Source: Beijerinckia indica subsp. indica ATCC 9039 (GTDB lineage: Bacteria > Pseudomonadota > Alphaproteobacteria > Rhizobiales > Beijerinckiaceae). Taken from it: DNA of 64,000 bases. Position numbers and translations under genes: made by a program. A model generated the notes under the pieces. The model was not told the origin of the DNA and did not search any database. It saw only the letters and a list, made by a program, of their open reading frames with translations. Below, in pieces: positions 36,379 to 45,877 of this stretch (the first letter of the stretch is position 1; every line of letters begins with the position of its first letter). The stretch spans positions 2,051,501-2,115,500 of the forward strand of contig NC_010581.1 of NCBI RefSeq assembly GCF_000019845.1, given 5' to 3'.

Positions 36379-38763
36379 ATGCAGACGAAGACGTCAATGA
36401 CAGAAGGCGATCATGAACATTGCGCCGCAGATCATGGCCATGATCATCATCATGAAGCTCCGTCAAAGGATGGAGGCCAGATGAAAGACCCTGTCTGTGG
36501 CATGAGCGTCGATCCGCACACAGCCAAGCATCATGCTGAGCATAGTGGGCGGACCTATTATTTCTGTTCAGCTAGCTGCGAGACGAAATTCAGAGCCGAT
36601 CCGGGACGCTACATCGCACCGCAAGTCCAAGCACCCGTGCCGGAAGGAACAATCTATACCTGCCCCATGCATCCTGAAGTGAGACAGGTGGGGCCTGGTT
36701 CCTGCCCGATCTGCGGCATGGCACTGGAGCCGGTCAGCGCGGCGCAGGAGGCGGCGCCCAATCCCGAACTCGCCGATATGACGCGCCGGTTCTGGCTGGC
36801 CCTAATCCCGACCGTGCCAGTTTTTCTGATCGAAATGGGCGGCCATTTTTTCCCGATCATCGAACGGATCGGCATGCAGACCGTCAATTGGATCGAATTG
36901 GTCCTGGCGACACCCGTCGTCTTGTGGGCGGGCTGGCCGTTCTTCGAGCGCGGCTGGCGCTCCGTCGTCGCGCACCATCTCAATATGTTCACGCTCATCG
37001 CGCTCGGAACGGGAACCGCCTGGCTCTATAGTGTGATCGCGACCTTGGCACCCGGCCTGTTTCCAGCGGCTTTGCGCGAGCATCATGGCGCGGTGCCGAG
37101 CTATTTCGAGGCGGCGGCCGTCATTACCGTTCTGGTCCTTCTCGGCCAGGTGCTCGAATTGCGCGCACGGGAAAGCACTGGCGGCGCCATTCGCGCTCTG
37201 CTCGACCTTTCGCCAAAACATGCGCGCCGCATCCGCGCCGATGGCGCCGACGAAGAGATCTTGCTCGCCGATGTGCAGGTGGGCAATCATCTGCGCGTAC
37301 GGCCCGGCGAGAAAGTACCCGTTGATGGCAAAGTGATCGAAGGCCGTTCCGCGCTCGATGAATCCATGGTGACGGGTGAATCCATGCCGGTCACCAAGGA
37401 GGTGGGCGGCACGGTCATCGGCGGCACGCTTAACCAGAGCGGTAGCCTGGTGATCGAAGCCGAGCGCGTCGGACGTGAAACCTTGCTCGCCCGGATCGTG
37501 CAAATGGTCGCCGAGGCGCAGCGCACCCGCGCCCCCATCCAGCGTGTGGCGGATCAGGTCGCGGGATGGTTTGTGCCGATCGTTCTCGGCATCGCCGTTT
37601 TGGCCTTTGCGGCATGGATGACGTTTGGCCCTGAACCACGCTTCTCCTTTGCGCTGCTCGCGGCTGTTTCCGTCGTGATCATCGCTTGTCCCTGCGCGCT
37701 GGGCCTTGCCACGCCCATGTCGATCATGGTCGGCGTGGGGCGTGGCGCACAGGCCGGCATTTTGATCAAGAATGCAGAAGCCCTGGAACGGCTGGAAAAA
37801 GCCGACACACTGATCGTCGATAAGACGGGGACCTTGACCGAAGGCCATCCGGCCGTAACCGCCATCATCACGGCGGATGCCACCCAATCTGAAGACGAGC
37901 TCCTGACCTATGCGGCGGCTGTCGAGCGGTCGAGCGAACATCCGCTCGCCGCCGCCATTGTCGCGGCGGCAAAGGCCCGTAATCTGACGATTCCCGAGGC
38001 CAGCGAATTTTCCGCGCCGGCCGGCAAGGGCGCCTTGGCGCGTGTCGAAGGCCACCAGGTCTTCATCGGCAATGCGGCCTTGTTGGCGGACCAGAAGATC
38101 GATCTCACCCCGCTTGCCGAAAAAGCCGAAGCGCTACGCCAGAATGGAGCGACGGCGGTCTTTGTCGCCATTGATCAGAAGCTTGCTGGAGTTTTCGGTA
38201 TCGCTGACCGGATCAAGACTTCGGCCGCGGCGGCTTTGGCGGCCCTACGGGCCGAGAAGATTCGCGTCGTCATGCTGACCGGCGACACGAAAACCACGGC
38301 TCTGGCGGTCGCGCGGCAACTCGATATCAGCGATGTCGAGGCGGGCGTTGCACCCGAGCGGAAGGCCGAGGTCGTCAAGCGTTACCGGACGCAAGGCAAG
38401 ATCGTGGCTATGGCGGGCGATGGCGTCAATGATGCACCAGCGCTCGCCGCCGCCGATATCGGCATTGCCATGGGAACGGGAACGGATGCCGCGATCGAAA
38501 GCGCTGGCATCACCTTGCTCAAGGGCGATCTCGGCGCGCTCGTCAAGGCTGGCCATCTGTCGCGGGCGGTCATGTATAATATCCGTCAGAATCTTGTGTT
38601 CGCCTTTATTTATAACGCGCTTGGCGTGCCGGTCGCGGCGGGTGTTTTGTATCCATTGACCGGCCTGTTGCTTTCGCCAGCCCTTGCCGCCCTAGCTATG
38701 TCTCTGTCTTCCGTCAGCGTCATCTCTAATGCGCTCAGGCTGAGGATGATTGATCTCAAATAA
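36379..38763 (+). CDS. Copper-type P1B ATPase with YHS and heavy-metal-binding domains
   Basis: A 794-residue inner-membrane metal exporter. A His-rich N-terminus ([16 protein letters not shown]) is followed by a YHS domain ([23 protein letters not shown]; residues 34-75). A heavy-metal-binding domain ([20 protein letters not shown]; about 93-120) replaces the usual HMA domains. Eight membrane helices follow. Landmarks are TGES (VTGESMPV), the ion-binding [12 protein letters not shown], the phosphorylation site [11 protein letters not shown] (Asp near residue 481), SSEHPLA, and [17 protein letters not shown] and the overall style fit Cu+ (or Ag+) export. AAGGAG lies ten bases before ATG 36379. 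No chaperone or regulator is adjacent. Confidence 0.94.
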   Translation: MQTKTSMTEGDHEHCAADHGHDHHHEAPSKDGGQMKDPVCGMSVDPHTAKHHAEHSGRTYYFCSASCETKFRADPGRYIAPQVQAPVPEGTIYTCPMHPEVRQVGPGSCPICGMALEPVSAAQEAAPNPELADMTRRFWLALIPTVPVFLIEMGGHFFPIIERIGMQTVNWIELVLATPVVLWAGWPFFERGWRSVVAHHLNMFTLIALGTGTAWLYSVIATLAPGLFPAALREHHGAVPSYFEAAAVITVLVLLGQVLELRARESTGGAIRALLDLSPKHARRIRADGADEEILLADVQVGNHLRVRPGEKVPVDGKVIEGRSALDESMVTGESMPVTKEVGGTVIGGTLNQSGSLVIEAERVGRETLLARIVQMVAEAQRTRAPIQRVADQVAGWFVPIVLGIAVLAFAAWMTFGPEPRFSFALLAAVSVVIIACPCALGLATPMSIMVGVGRGAQAGILIKNAEALERLEKADTLIVDKTGTLTEGHPAVTAIITADATQSEDELLTYAAAVERSSEHPLAAAIVAAAKARNLTIPEASEFSAPAGKGALARVEGHQVFIGNAALLADQKIDLTPLAEKAEALRQNGATAVFVAIDQKLAGVFGIADRIKTSAAAALAALRAEKIRVVMLTGDTKTTALAVARQLDISDVEAGVAPERKAEVVKRYRTQGKIVAMAGDGVNDAPALAAADIGIAMGTGTDAAIESAGITLLKGDLGALVKAGHLSRAVMYNIRQNLVFAFIYNALGVPVAAGVLYPLTGLLLSPALAALAMSLSSVSVISNALRLRMIDLK

Positions 38764-38892
38764 CCTTAGAATCTATCCCGGTGGGCATTGCGAACGGGAC
38801 GAACTATCCACAGGGTCGTCTCGGATACTGACAGAGTACTGTCACCAACATCCGCTAGAGCTGCATGCAATGCCACCCACCTGAGACATATC

Positions 38893-41016
38893 ATGACCGA
38901 ATCCGATCGCCGGAGTTTCCTCAAGCTCGTCGCTTCAGGCGCCATGGCGGGGACATTGCAACAGAGCATCGGCAAGGCATTGGCCCTGCCCGCCAACAAC
39001 CGCACGCGGTCGATTGATGACATTGAGCATGTCATCTTCCTCATGCAGGAGAACCGCTCGTTCGATCATTATTTCGGCATGTTGCAGGGCGTTCGCGGCT
39101 TCAACGATCCGCGCGCCGTGCGTCTGTCTTCCGGCGCCCTCGTATGGAGCCAGCCCAACGGAAGCAGCGTCGTCATGCCCTTCCATCCAGATGCTCCCGA
39201 TATGGGCATGCAGTTCCTCGAAGACCTGCCGCATGGCTGGGAGGACACGCATAATGCCTGGAACAAGGGTCAATGGGATGGCTGGATCCCCGCGAAGAGC
39301 GCAACCTGCATGGCGCATCTCACGCGCCAGGACATTCCCTTCCATTACGCGCTTGCTGACGCCTTCACGATCTGCGACGCCTATCATTGTTCGATATTGA
39401 GCTCGACCGACCCCAACCGCTATTACATGTGGACTGGCTGGGTTGGTAATGACGGCTCTGGCGGCGGACCGGTGCTCGATAATGCGGAAGCCGGCTATGG
39501 CTGGCACACTTATCCAGAGCGTCTCGAAGCCGCCGGCGTCTCCTGGAAAATATATCAGGATATTGGCGTCGGGCTCACCGCCGATGGATATTGGGGTTGG
39601 ACGAGCAATCCCTATATCGGCAATTATGGCGATAATTCGCTGCTCTATTTCCATCAGTATCAGAATGCGCCGTCCTCCTCGCCGCTGGCGCAAAAGGCCC
39701 GCACCGGAACCAATATTTCTGCTTCCGGTACATTGTTCGACATCTTCAAAAACGACGTTCAGTCCGGCAAGCTGCCCCAGGTATCCTGGATCGCCGCTCC
39801 CGAAGCCTATACAGAACATCCGAATTGGCCGGCCAATTACGGCGCTTGGTATGTCTCGCAGATCCTCGACATTCTGACGGAGCGGCCGGACGTCTGGAGC
39901 AAGACCGCGCTCTTCCTCATGTATGATGAGAATGACGGCTTCTTCGATCATGTGGTCCCCCCGGTTCCGCCGATGAGCGCGGATTACGGCAATTCGACTG
40001 TGTCCATCGCCAATGAGATCTTCCCGGGCAGCTCCAATTATCATAGCGCGCCCTACGGACTTGGCGTGCGGGTGCCTATGGTCGTCATCTCTCCCTGGAG
40101 CCGCGGTGGCTGGGTCAATTCCGAGGTTTTCGACCACAGCTCGCTGGTCCGCTTCCTCGAAGCCCGCTTCGCCCGCCATTATCCGGGCCTGATCGAGCCC
40201 AACATCACTCCCTGGCGCCGCACAGTCACAGGCGATCTGACCTCGACCTTCGATTTCAAGACGCCCAATGCCTTTAAGGTGGCTCTGCCCTCGACGAAAT
40301 CCTATGCGCCTGTGGATGCAAACCGTCACAACAGCTACGTTCCGGCCGTCCCGACGAAGCAGCAAGTGCCAGAGCAGGAGTCCGGCATCCGCCCCGCGCG
40401 CGCCCTGCCATATGATCTGCAGGTCCAGTCCATACCTCAGGCTAACGCGTCCAAAATCACGCTCGTTTTCCGCAATACCGGCGAAGCGGGAGCGGTGTTT
40501 CATATCCGTGATGCTTCGGGCAGGACGCCGCCCCATTCCTTCACGGTCGAGTCCCGCAAGGAACTGAGCGATGTCTGGACCAGCGCCGCAGATGGTTCCT
40601 ACGATCTCTCGGTCTACGGTCCCAACGGCTTTTACCGTCACTTCAAAGGCAATTTGAAAGGAGCGAGCTTCGCACAGATCAGCGTCAATACGAGGACTGA
40701 TCGCCTTGCGCAAATGCTGCTCATCGATCTGGCGAACGTCGGCTATACCACCGCGCGGCTGATCTTGACCAATGCTTACACCGGCGCGGTCATCCGTCAC
40801 CAAGTGGTCAAACCGTCGCAATCGCATGTGGTGACGGATTGGGCCCTCGAAGCTGGCGGCTGGTATGACATCACTGTCGAGATCGAAGGCGATCAGAGCT
40901 TCAAGGCTCAGCTGGCCGGCCATATCGAGAATGGCCGCGACAGCATCACCGACCCGCTGATGGGCCGCGTGCCCTTCCCGCTGCCGCAGCGACAAGCCGC
41001 CGCCGGTGACGAATAG
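38893..41016 (+). CDS. Phosphocholine-specific-type phospholipase C, Tat-exported
   Basis: A 707-residue enzyme of the bacterial PLC/acid phosphatase (phosphoesterase) family. The twin-arginine signal DRRSFLKLVASGAMAGT is at residues 5-21. Catalytic-domain markers are IEHVIFLMQENRSFDHYFG near 45-65, SSTDPNRYYMWTG near 175, and LFLMYDENDGFFDHVVPP near 340. The C-terminal region (from about 510) carries two DUF756 beta domains (DLQVQSIPQANASKITLVFR and a second copy). Its length matches PlcN/PlcH-type enzymes. It would hydrolyse phosphatidylcholine or related lipids in the periplasm or outside, supplying phosphate and choline. The frame opens at 38788; ATG 38893 gives the Tat signal. Confidence 0.94.
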   Translation: MTESDRRSFLKLVASGAMAGTLQQSIGKALALPANNRTRSIDDIEHVIFLMQENRSFDHYFGMLQGVRGFNDPRAVRLSSGALVWSQPNGSSVVMPFHPDAPDMGMQFLEDLPHGWEDTHNAWNKGQWDGWIPAKSATCMAHLTRQDIPFHYALADAFTICDAYHCSILSSTDPNRYYMWTGWVGNDGSGGGPVLDNAEAGYGWHTYPERLEAAGVSWKIYQDIGVGLTADGYWGWTSNPYIGNYGDNSLLYFHQYQNAPSSSPLAQKARTGTNISASGTLFDIFKNDVQSGKLPQVSWIAAPEAYTEHPNWPANYGAWYVSQILDILTERPDVWSKTALFLMYDENDGFFDHVVPPVPPMSADYGNSTVSIANEIFPGSSNYHSAPYGLGVRVPMVVISPWSRGGWVNSEVFDHSSLVRFLEARFARHYPGLIEPNITPWRRTVTGDLTSTFDFKTPNAFKVALPSTKSYAPVDANRHNSYVPAVPTKQQVPEQESGIRPARALPYDLQVQSIPQANASKITLVFRNTGEAGAVFHIRDASGRTPPHSFTVESRKELSDVWTSAADGSYDLSVYGPNGFYRHFKGNLKGASFAQISVNTRTDRLAQMLLIDLANVGYTTARLILTNAYTGAVIRHQVVKPSQSHVVTDWALEAGGWYDITVEIEGDQSFKAQLAGHIENGRDSITDPLMGRVPFPLPQRQAAAGDE

Positions 41017-42111
41017 TCAATAACTCATGGCGGAATCCTAAATTGTTAAGGGTGTCAGGTAGCCGTTAACGACGCGACTCTTGGGAATACTGAAGCGTAG
41101 CATCAGTATTCCTGACACAGATCTGATGTATCTCGATGGCAAGCATAGAGCAGCTCTTGCCTCAAGGTTGTATCTACCTGAGACTGCTCAAGCAGCGCAG
41201 TACTGAATGCGGCAATTCTGCGAGGACGGCCAAGATGGCCGCCTCCCCTCTTGCGTGGCTGCGTCTGATAAAGCTTGCAGCCATCCCTGCAGATCCTGAT
41301 TGAACTGATACACGGTCGCTAGCATCGCCACGCGTTTGAACGGATGTGAGGTGTCCGGGACGATCAGCCTGAAGCCGACACGGCAGTCTTTTGCGCTTTG
41401 GATCGGCGCCGATGCCAATTTCCAAATCAGTCGCGGAGGTCGCCATCCGCACGTCCGTCCGGGGGGCTCGCTGGGGCGCTCAGCTGATGCTGCATGTGCG
41501 AGCCGCCCATCTCAATGGCAACCTTGAATGTATGTGGTCTTCAACGACCCAACCCAATGCCTTCGACGAAGGACGCGCTGCTCAAAGCCGCATACCTCCA
41601 AGTTTTTGTCGGCCTCTATTTAACTGCTGTCCGACATAGAGGCGCAAAGTCCAATCATTTCCTCAATACGCCGTTAGCCGGAAATTTTTGCAGCGCACCC
41701 CTGGAATCTGAAGAAATAGGCCATCCATGCCTCGTTCTCATCCGTAACCTTGCGGATTTCATAAACTCTTGGATGAGAACTTCAAATTTTTCAAAGCACG
41801 CCAACAGGCGTATTGATGTTTAGATCATCTAATAAGTAGACTAATTTAGTCTATATCATAACTTCAACATGCCAATAAATACTTTTTATTCTGAAGGTAT
41901 AATGAGATGGCCCGGCATCGCACGGACAAGTGCACTCGAGCACCATTATCACGACATTCTCTGCAGGCGCGCGCACACGCCGCAGGATGACGTCGTTCTG
42001 ATCAACGCAGGTAAATAGGCGTTGCAAGCCCATGCCGAACCCGAGGCTGGATGCGAAAGCGCTTCTTGAACCAGCCCCCTGCACTGAGTGAACACGAAAA
42101 AGGAAAGATCT
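41017..42111. other. 1.1-kb region between phospholipase and peroxiredoxin-like genes
   Basis: A nested inverted repeat (GTGTCAGG 41052-41059 with CCTGACAC 41111-41118, and inside it GGAATACTGA 41084-41093 with TCAGTATTCC 41103-41112) follows the phospholipase stop and may end its transcript. The rest holds only short frames on both strands without recognisable products. The stretch 41200-41800 looks like decayed coding DNA, and after 41800 it turns AT-rich. Confidence 0.5.
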
Positions 42112-42798
42112 ATGTCCAAACAATCATTGAGTGAACTTTTCGCAGAGTTGCAGGCAGAGCGTCAGAAGACATGGGAACCTGAAGCCTACCAGAGACAAGC
42201 CAACCAGAGACAAACGCTCGTCGAGGATTTCGCGAAGCGGACCTATGCTGCCGCGGGCGATATCGTTGCCCCCTTGCCATTGCTTGATGTGACAGGCGGC
42301 ACCATCGAGCTCGACGATCTCGTCGCCAACCGACCAGCGGTTCTCATTTTCTTTCGCCACGCGGGGTGCCCGGCGTGCAATATCGCGCTTCCCTATTATC
42401 AGCGCGAGCTCGCTCCGACCTTGAAAACGCTCGGCGTGCCACTCGTCACCGTAAGTCCGCAGGTGCCAGAGCGCCTCGGCGATATCAAGGCACAGCATCA
42501 ATTCGATTTCATCGTCGCTTCCGATCCCAACAATGACCTGGCGCGAAGCCTCAACATTGTCTTCGAGTCGGACGAACCTTCAAAACAGGCGGCGCTCGCC
42601 AAGGGCTATTCTCTTCCAGAGATTATAGGAACGGGAACCTGGGAGCTGCCGACACCGGCGGTCATCATTCTCGATCGCGGCAGGGTCATCCGATTCATTG
42701 ATATCAGCCCCGATTGGGTGGTGCGCACAGAGGCCGAAACCATCATATCTCGGCTTCAGGAAGTCATTGAGAAGACGGCTGAGCCGCAGCTCGCCTGA
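42112..42798 (+). CDS. Peroxiredoxin-like (AhpC/TSA) protein
   Basis: A 228-residue thioredoxin-fold protein. After a charged helical N-terminus (residues 1-50) the redoxin domain has LLDVTGGTIELDDLV, then FFRHAGCPACNIALPYYQRE near residue 85. The CPAC motif there supplies the reactive Cys pair. LARSLNIVFES and TPAVIILDRGRVIRF follow. It probably reduces peroxides in the cytoplasm. The start is ATG 42112 with AGGA seven bases upstream. A strong terminator follows. Confidence 0.88.
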   Translation: MSKQSLSELFAELQAERQKTWEPEAYQRQANQRQTLVEDFAKRTYAAAGDIVAPLPLLDVTGGTIELDDLVANRPAVLIFFRHAGCPACNIALPYYQRELAPTLKTLGVPLVTVSPQVPERLGDIKAQHQFDFIVASDPNNDLARSLNIVFESDEPSKQAALAKGYSLPEIIGTGTWELPTPAVIILDRGRVIRFIDISPDWVVRTEAETIISRLQEVIEKTAEPQLA

Positions 42799-42818
42799 CA
42801 GCTTTCTTTTTCCTTTGA

Positions 42819-42846
42819 GAAACCCGCTGCAGCGGGTTTCTTCTTT
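42819..42846 (+). terminator. Rho-independent terminator of the peroxiredoxin-like gene
   Basis: GAAACCCGC and GCGGGTTTC form a perfect GC-rich stem around TGCA, followed by TTCTTTCC, about 20 bases beyond the stop codon. Confidence 0.85.
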
Positions 42847-42849
42847 CCA

Positions 42850-43018
42850 GCCTCAGGCGTTGATCCCGCACATTGATGGAATAGGTTTTGGATGAGCTTT
42901 TCAAACTCTTTCGTTCAGACTTTGCAGGTGTATTCGTAGGAAGTGAGGCCCTTCAGTGTTTTAGAGCCTCCGGCCATAATTGTAGGCGTTGATGAAGTCT
43001 GTCAGGGGCTCATTTCCC
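42850..43018 (-). pseudogene. C-terminal remnant of an IS481-like transposase
   Basis: Read on the minus strand, one frame gives DFINAYNYGRRL. After a one-base shift it continues KTLKGLTSYEYTCKV, a stop, then TKEFEKLIQN and HQCAG. This order (D-x-x-x-AYN-x-x-RRLKTL-x-GLTPYE) is the conserved end of IS481/IS3-group integrase-fold transposases. Frameshift and stop show decay. Confidence 0.7.
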
Positions 43019-43086
43019 CAACACGCCGTTAAACACAAAATTTTGCGACAAGGCCCGCATAGGGGCATCCTGCCTGCTATTTCGGT

Positions 43087-44028
43087 CTATTTGAGCAGCC
43101 GTTGCGCTATCGCAGCGCTAATCGGTAGATCGGCTTCAATTTCAATCCACAAGAACTGGCCTTCTGGATTGGATTCAAAGAAAACATAGCCGTCTTCGGG
43201 TGAGTATCGCATGTCTACTGCACTATAGACCAATCCAAAACTCTGTACGAGCTGAACGAGCTTCTCTGTGACCTCAGCCGGAAGCTGAAATGGTGAGACT
43301 TTTGTCGGCACAAAGCGAGTGTCAGGTGTATCGAGTGTTTCGTCATAGTCTATTCGGCCAGTAAATACATCATTCCCGATCACGATCGTTCTTAGATCGT
43401 ATGCCCCTTTAACGTAACGTTGAAATATAGCAGGGCAAGTACTCAAGCGATCGAGATGACGAAAGTCACCATCTTTGAAGTGACGCGTCCCGTATGCTCC
43501 CAAAGAGGTTCCGGAGAGCATTTTGTAGACTACTCGACCGTGAAGACTTTTGATAAAGGCCTCTGCTTCCTCAGGATTATTTGTAATCAAAGTATCTGGC
43601 ACCTTCAAACCTATGCGACTAGCACGCAAAAGTTGTGTTGGCTTATGTGCCGCCTGTTGGCTACGACCCAGATCGTTGAAAGCATTGCGTACGAAAGCGT
43701 CAAGTGATCCTATGATCGCGGCACGCCTTTCGTTGGCTATGGTGATATCTAGTTTGCTCGATGTCGTTACCTTCTCACGGGTTAGTGGAAATGGGCGGCG
43801 CCACCAAAGGCCGGTAATCGACGCGAGATCTAAGCTTTCACCCGTCTTGCCGTCTCGAATCATTCCAGAAGCCGATCCCAACTTAATTTGGGTAGCGAGA
43901 TCGAACTCTCTAGTAAATGCTTGAAGATCAATGACCCTTACCAGCGATCCAAGCTTCTCAAGCTCATGCCTGACTGCATGAGCGTGTATATCAGCCTGAT
44001 GCGATACGATTACCGCCTTGCGAGGCAA
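43087..44028 (-). CDS. MvdC/MvdD-type ATP-grasp ligase (graspetide maturase-like)
   Basis: A 313-residue ATP-grasp enzyme. The N-terminal preATP domain (VIVSHQADIHAHAVRHELEK, then ITGLWWRRPFPL near residue 75) matches the MvdC/MvdD family that makes ester or amide side-chain crosslinks in microviridins and other graspetides. The ATP-grasp part has VVYKMLSGTS near residue 170, IFQRYVKGAYDLRTIVIGND near 200, and VDMRYSPEDGYVFFESNPEG ending in QFLWIEIEADLPI near 285. The last is the metal-binding E-x-N-P-x-GQ-x-LW segment of the family. The start is TTG 44028 with AAGGAG eight bases upstream. It lies 26 bases behind the gene at 44055-44555, which may encode its substrate. The preference for this family is strong; the substrate is inference. 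Confidence 0.9.
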   Translation of the reverse strand: MPRKAVIVSHQADIHAHAVRHELEKLGSLVRVIDLQAFTREFDLATQIKLGSASGMIRDGKTGESLDLASITGLWWRRPFPLTREKVTTSSKLDITIANERRAAIIGSLDAFVRNAFNDLGRSQQAAHKPTQLLRASRIGLKVPDTLITNNPEEAEAFIKSLHGRVVYKMLSGTSLGAYGTRHFKDGDFRHLDRLSTCPAIFQRYVKGAYDLRTIVIGNDVFTGRIDYDETLDTPDTRFVPTKVSPFQLPAEVTEKLVQLVQSFGLVYSAVDMRYSPEDGYVFFESNPEGQFLWIEIEADLPISAAIAQRLLK

Positions 44029-44054
44029 TGCCCGAGCTCCTTGGCAGCTATAGA

Positions 44055-44555
44055 TTAGCCATCATCGACAATACTATCGTCTGTCCGCTTACCACCACAG
44101 AAAGATTTTGAACCTGTAGCATAGGCGTCCAATTCTTCTAGATCAACACCACCGAGCAGAGGGGCAACGTAACCAGTGGCATTGCGCCACCGTGCTTCTT
44201 TCGGACTAACCATTTCTTGATTAGCCGTCACCGAAGAAGCTCGAAGCAAGCTAAATGGTACTGATGCTGAGACATCGGCAGCGGATACCTCCTGAGATAT
44301 CACTAATACCGTATCTGGCTTAAGTTTAAGTGTCGCCGCCTGCCCATCTTGGCTCGGGTCTTCCCTCCCATCGATGCTGAGAACTTCAGATCGATCTACC
44401 TTATAATTGGTATTTAGGAATCGGAAAATGAGGCTGGTCGATGTCACACCTAGCACGAAAACAGGCATGCTAATCTCGGTATTTCGACTAAGTGGCACTT
44501 CATCAGTGCGAACTAAATGCGGGTTCTGTTCTATGAAAGCATCCAAGCTACCCAC
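44055..44555 (-). CDS. Unknown protein paired with the ATP-grasp ligase; candidate modified precursor
   Basis: A 166-residue protein starting at GTG 44555, with GAGGGAG seven bases upstream. The frame is open to 44666, but that part lacks a ribosome binding site and is AT-rich. No family recognised. Residues 1-110 look globular (MPVFVLGVTSTSLIFRFLN, LKLKPDTVLVISQEV). The last 35 residues read as a disordered tail: GGVDLEELDAYATG, then SKSFCGGKRTDDSIVDDG. The tail mixes Ser/Thr with Asp, the residue types that graspetide ligases join through omega-ester bonds. Its position directly upstream of the ligase on one transcript is where graspetide precursors lie. It is longer than most of them (usually under about 120), so it could instead be a partner protein. 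Confidence 0.7.
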   Translation of the reverse strand: MGSLDAFIEQNPHLVRTDEVPLSRNTEISMPVFVLGVTSTSLIFRFLNTNYKVDRSEVLSIDGREDPSQDGQAATLKLKPDTVLVISQEVSAADVSASVPFSLLRASSVTANQEMVSPKEARWRNATGYVAPLLGGVDLEELDAYATGSKSFCGGKRTDDSIVDDG

Positions 44556-44755
44556 AATAATACTCCCTCGAGCAAATACAGATAGTAACAAAAACAATAA
44601 CCTCAGCGCCTTATTTAAAAGCGCCCCCAAATAAAACGCACAAAGATATTTTTTGCAAGGTCTCAATTTTCGCTAGGTAGTGATGATGATTTAAGATTTA
44701 GGAGATTCCCTGATGTCGGAAAATGCGATTCAACATTGTTTTTTAGGAGATCAGT

Positions 44756-44890
44756 GATGGATTGCGCTGCTTTGCGGGACGATTAATGAGAACGGCTTAA
44801 GGATTTTGTCTCGGGTGAGCGTAATGGCAAGCGTGGTCCCCGCAGCAACAACCGCCTGTTTCTCGATACTCTTTTGTGGATGGCCCGGTC
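44756..44890 (+). pseudogene. N-terminal remnant of an IS5-family transposase
   Basis: A plus-strand frame reads CAALRDD, two stops where QW is expected, then ERLKDFVSGERNGKRGP and SNNRLFLDTLLWMARSGGR. This is the conserved N-terminal (DUF4096) region of IS5-group transposases. It breaks off at 44890; no catalytic part or terminal repeats are seen. Confidence 0.7.
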
Positions 44891-45020
44891 GGGCGGGCGA
44901 AAGGGCGCGAAGAAGCGCAAGCTGCTCGAAGCGCGGCAGCGGAACAAGGCTTCTCCCCCGCCTGTAGCAGGGACATGAACGGAAGAGTCAGAAGAGGCTT
45001 CCATGCTGCAGCATTGGAAA

Positions 45021-45587
45021 TCAGGTACGGTGTGACCGGAGCCAAGAAATAACATCAGAGACATTCTGATCGGGCGGGAAAACGGGATAGAAGACCTGTC
45101 TGATGCTTCCTGTCTCGATGATGAACGTGATGCGCTTGAGTAAAGTTATACCGTCTACCTCGAATGTCGGCAGATGCAGTGCCTTGGTAAGCGCCAGTTC
45201 ATGATCGGACAGCAGCGGAAAGGGCAGATGCAGCCGCTCTACCGCCTCTTGCTGGTAAAGAGTGTCCTGTGTCGAAAGACCGAACAAGTAATCGACATTC
45301 AATTCACGCAATTCAGCGAAGTGATCCCGAAAGGCACAGGCTTGGGGAGTGCAACCTCGCGCACCAGGAATGATGTCCCATTCTTCCGGCAAAGGAATAT
45401 CCGGCCGTCCTGTTCGAGGATAAGCGTAAACTACGGTGAGTCCCGTCAGCGCTGCTAAGTCGATCGTCCTCCCATCCGTCACCATCAAGGGCACATGGGG
45501 CATCATCGCCTGATGCAAGTGGTCAGCCTTGCCATCATCCTCCGGAACCGGAATCCGGGACCAATCGACATCCTGTAGCTTGTTCAT
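45021..45587 (-). CDS. Peroxiredoxin
   Basis: A 188-residue redoxin-fold protein. TVVYAYPRTGRPDIPLPEEW precedes PGARGCTPQACAFRDHFAEL near residue 78, where the first Cys is the likely peroxidatic residue and the second, four residues on, a candidate resolving one. LSTQDTLYQQEAVERLHLPF and LLSDHELALTKAL follow the Prx pattern (BCP/PrxQ-like). It is divergent from the methyltransferase gene at 45878 and likely monocistronic. Confidence 0.88.
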   Translation of the reverse strand: MNKLQDVDWSRIPVPEDDGKADHLHQAMMPHVPLMVTDGRTIDLAALTGLTVVYAYPRTGRPDIPLPEEWDIIPGARGCTPQACAFRDHFAELRELNVDYLFGLSTQDTLYQQEAVERLHLPFPLLSDHELALTKALHLPTFEVDGITLLKRITFIIETGSIRQVFYPVFPPDQNVSDVISWLRSHRT

Positions 45588-45877
45588 CGGACTGCTTGCC
45601 TTTTTCAGAACGGCTGGCTGCCTGGCCTCTCTCTATAGGCTTCGCTATGATTCCTCGATCAACCCGGCCAAGCGCCCTTAAAAGCGAATGCTTGCCCGCT
45701 ATTGTCTCCTTGTCAAAATTGGTAGGTTCGCGCGTCTCATTTAAAGGGAATCGGTTGCCAAATGAGAATGTTTCAGAAGGAAACGTCCTGTGGCGTGACG
45801 GGAGCCAGCGGCCCCCAATAATGTCATGAGACGGTGAAAACGAATTCAAACGGTTCGCGGCCTATAAGGAGGCAAAG

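Noticed and set aside
36802..38055. A 417-codon open frame antisense to the copper ATPase
   Set aside because: It lies opposite a certain ATPase with all signature motifs; the product is His/Arg-rich noise.
38935..40995. A 686-codon open frame antisense to the phospholipase C gene
   Set aside because: It mirrors the codon structure of the phospholipase gene, which has a complete set of family motifs and a Tat signal.
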